A DNA stretch of 5,533 nucleotides from positions 1 through 5,533 of the forward strand of contig JBGZBY010000018.1 in NCBI GenBank assembly GCA_041844915.1. The letters are read 5' to 3'. Below are positions 4,573 to 5,533 of the stretch, one piece after another (positions within the stretch are counted from its first letter, which is position 1; every line of letters begins with the position of its first letter). The notes under the pieces were generated by a model that did not search any database, was not told the origin of the DNA, and saw only the letters and a list, made by a program, of their open reading frames with translations. This DNA comes from W11650 sp041844915 (lineage in GTDB: Bacteria; Bacillota; Clostridia; Lachnospirales; Vallitaleaceae). The translations under genes and the position numbers were made by a program.

Positions 4573-5533
4573 TTATTGCAAATAGTTTTGAATTTCCGCC
4601 AAAACGGCGTCTGTTCCGTCTGGCGAGGTCTGCATGGCGGTAGCGAAGACCTCCCTTTTTTCTTTCATCTGCTCGATTGCCGCAGTCAGGCTTTCGACAT
4701 TGACCTGCTCTTGCAAAAGCACAAAGGCATAGCCTTTCTTTTGGAAATATTCGGCGTTTAAAAGCTGGTCGCCGCGGCTGGCAGAAAGGGGCAGAGGGAT
4801 CAGAAGCATTGGCTTTTTTAAGGTCAAAAATTCAAAAATAGCGTTTGAACCTGCTCGAGAAATCACATAGTCGGTAATTGCCAGTGCATTGGCCAGCTCC
4901 TCGGATAAAAACTCAAAGCAGACATAGCCGGGCATATCCTTCGGCAGGGAAGCAGTATTGCCCTTTCCGGCCAGATGAAGGATTTGCATGCTTTTCGTCA
5001 GCTCTGGCAAAGCGGCGAGCAATGCCTGATTGATTGCCTGCGAGCCTTGAGAGCCGCCCATGACCAGAACGACCGGCTTGTCCCTATTAAAGCCAGTTAA
5101 GGCATAGCCAGCGTCAGGATCGCCTTCCTGTAAACGCCGGCGAATGGGCGTACCCGTCCAAGTCGTTTTTTTGGAAGAAAAATGAGTCAGCGTATCCTCA
5201 AAGGTCAAACAAATTCGAGCGGCGACCTTCGAGGTGATCCTTGTCGTCAATCCGGGGGAATAGTCCGATTCATGAATAATGACTGGAATTCGGCAAAAAA
5301 AAGCCGCCAGTACCGGGGGAACTGCCACAAAACCGCCCTTGGAAAAAAGCAGATCGGGTTTTATTTTCCGAAGCAGACGAAGCGATTGAAAAAAGCCGGT
5401 CAGCACTCGAAACGGATCGGTCAGATTTTTCAGGCTGCGATAGCGCCGAAGCTTGCCGCAGGAAATGCCATAGTAGTCAATTCCCTCGCGCTGAAGCATT
5501 TCCTTTTCAATGCCTTCTTTACCGCCAATATAA
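4573..5533 (-). CDS. murG: MurG, UDP-GlcNAc:lipid I GlcNAc transferase (5' end outside window)
   Basis: MurG (GT28, GT-B fold) adds GlcNAc from UDP-GlcNAc to lipid I on the inner membrane face, making lipid II for peptidoglycan. The frame is open through the right edge: before the Met encoded at 5497-5499 it reads YIGGKEGIEKE, the family's conserved segment, so that Met is internal. About 319 codons are present of roughly 355-365. The missing N-terminus includes the GGTxGH loop. Counting from the first complete codon, visible marks are SKGGFVAVPPVLAA (64-77), HESDYSPGLTTR (87-98), GGSQGSQAIN (159-168), the UDP-GlcNAc-site ISRAGSNAIFE (224-234) and ASRGDQLLNAEYF (251-263). The HESD and RGDQLLNA forms resemble clostridial MurG. 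It is the only wall gene in the window, with no mur/fts neighbours in view. A 214-base gap separates it from the small basic gene. Confidence 0.95.
   Translation of the reverse strand, partial: YIGGKEGIEKEMLQREGIDYYGISCGKLRRYRSLKNLTDPFRVLTGFFQSLRLLRKIKPDLLFSKGGFVAVPPVLAAFFCRIPVIIHESDYSPGLTTRITSKVAARICLTFEDTLTHFSSKKTTWTGTPIRRRLQEGDPDAGYALTGFNRDKPVVLVMGGSQGSQAINQALLAALPELTKSMQILHLAGKGNTASLPKDMPGYVCFEFLSEELANALAITDYVISRAGSNAIFEFLTLKKPMLLIPLPLSASRGDQLLNAEYFQKKGYAFVLLQEQVNVESLTAAIEQMKEKREVFATAMQTSPDGTDAVLAEIQNYLQ

Noticed and set aside
4507..4761. 84-codon plus-strand open frame
   Set aside because: Most of it lies antisense to the 3' end of murG, whose motifs are unmistakable. It has no ribosome binding site and no similarity.
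5497..5499. ATG as the murG start
   Set aside because: The frame stays open to the window edge and encodes YIGGKEGIEKE just before it, a conserved internal MurG segment. The true start lies outside.

Overview
The window is ordinary bacterial chromosome, most likely from a spore-forming member of the Clostridia (Bacillota). The evidence is the order purR–spoVG–glmU–prs, which in Bacillus subtilis is purR–yabJ–spoVG–glmU–prs, together with purine-type ribosome binding sites and a MurG with the HESD...SPGLTTR and RGDQLLNA signatures I associate with clostridial MurG. The genus cannot be fixed from the sequence. There are no rRNA or tRNA genes, mobile elements or CRISPR arrays.

Bases 1-887: the C-terminal phosphoribosyltransferase half of a PurR-type purine repressor, cut by the window edge, then a full-length spoVG 35 bases later with a strong ribosome binding site, then a good intrinsic terminator (859-887). 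The yabJ (RidA-family) gene found between these two in Bacillus is absent. Bases 888-1200 hold no convincing gene. They contain a sigma-A-like promoter (1040-1069) and a leader of about 125 nt with two small hairpins.

Bases 1201-3494: a glmU-position gene overlapping prs by 4 bases. The GlmU-like protein is the most notable item. Its C-terminal left-handed beta-helix acetyltransferase keeps every catalytic residue I could place. Its N-terminal uridylyltransferase half is shortened and has lost the glycine-rich nucleotide loop and the metal-binding Asp. The beta-helix also carries a 34-residue tandem duplication still visible in the DNA. Prs makes PRPP, the molecule sensed by PurR-type repressors, so this neighbourhood links purine control, nucleotide-sugar supply and SpoVG.

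Bases 3495-5533: a convergent minus-strand block. From its upstream end it reads murG (cut by the right edge), a previously unlisted 58-residue very basic protein (4182-4358), and a LURP-one/YxjI-family protein (3655-4143). MurG consumes UDP-GlcNAc, the product a normal GlmU would make. If the GlmU here is acetyltransferase-only, the cell needs another enzyme for the uridylyl transfer step. No complete new multi-gene system is evident. The novelty lies in the degenerate, duplicated GlmU and in the small basic gene.
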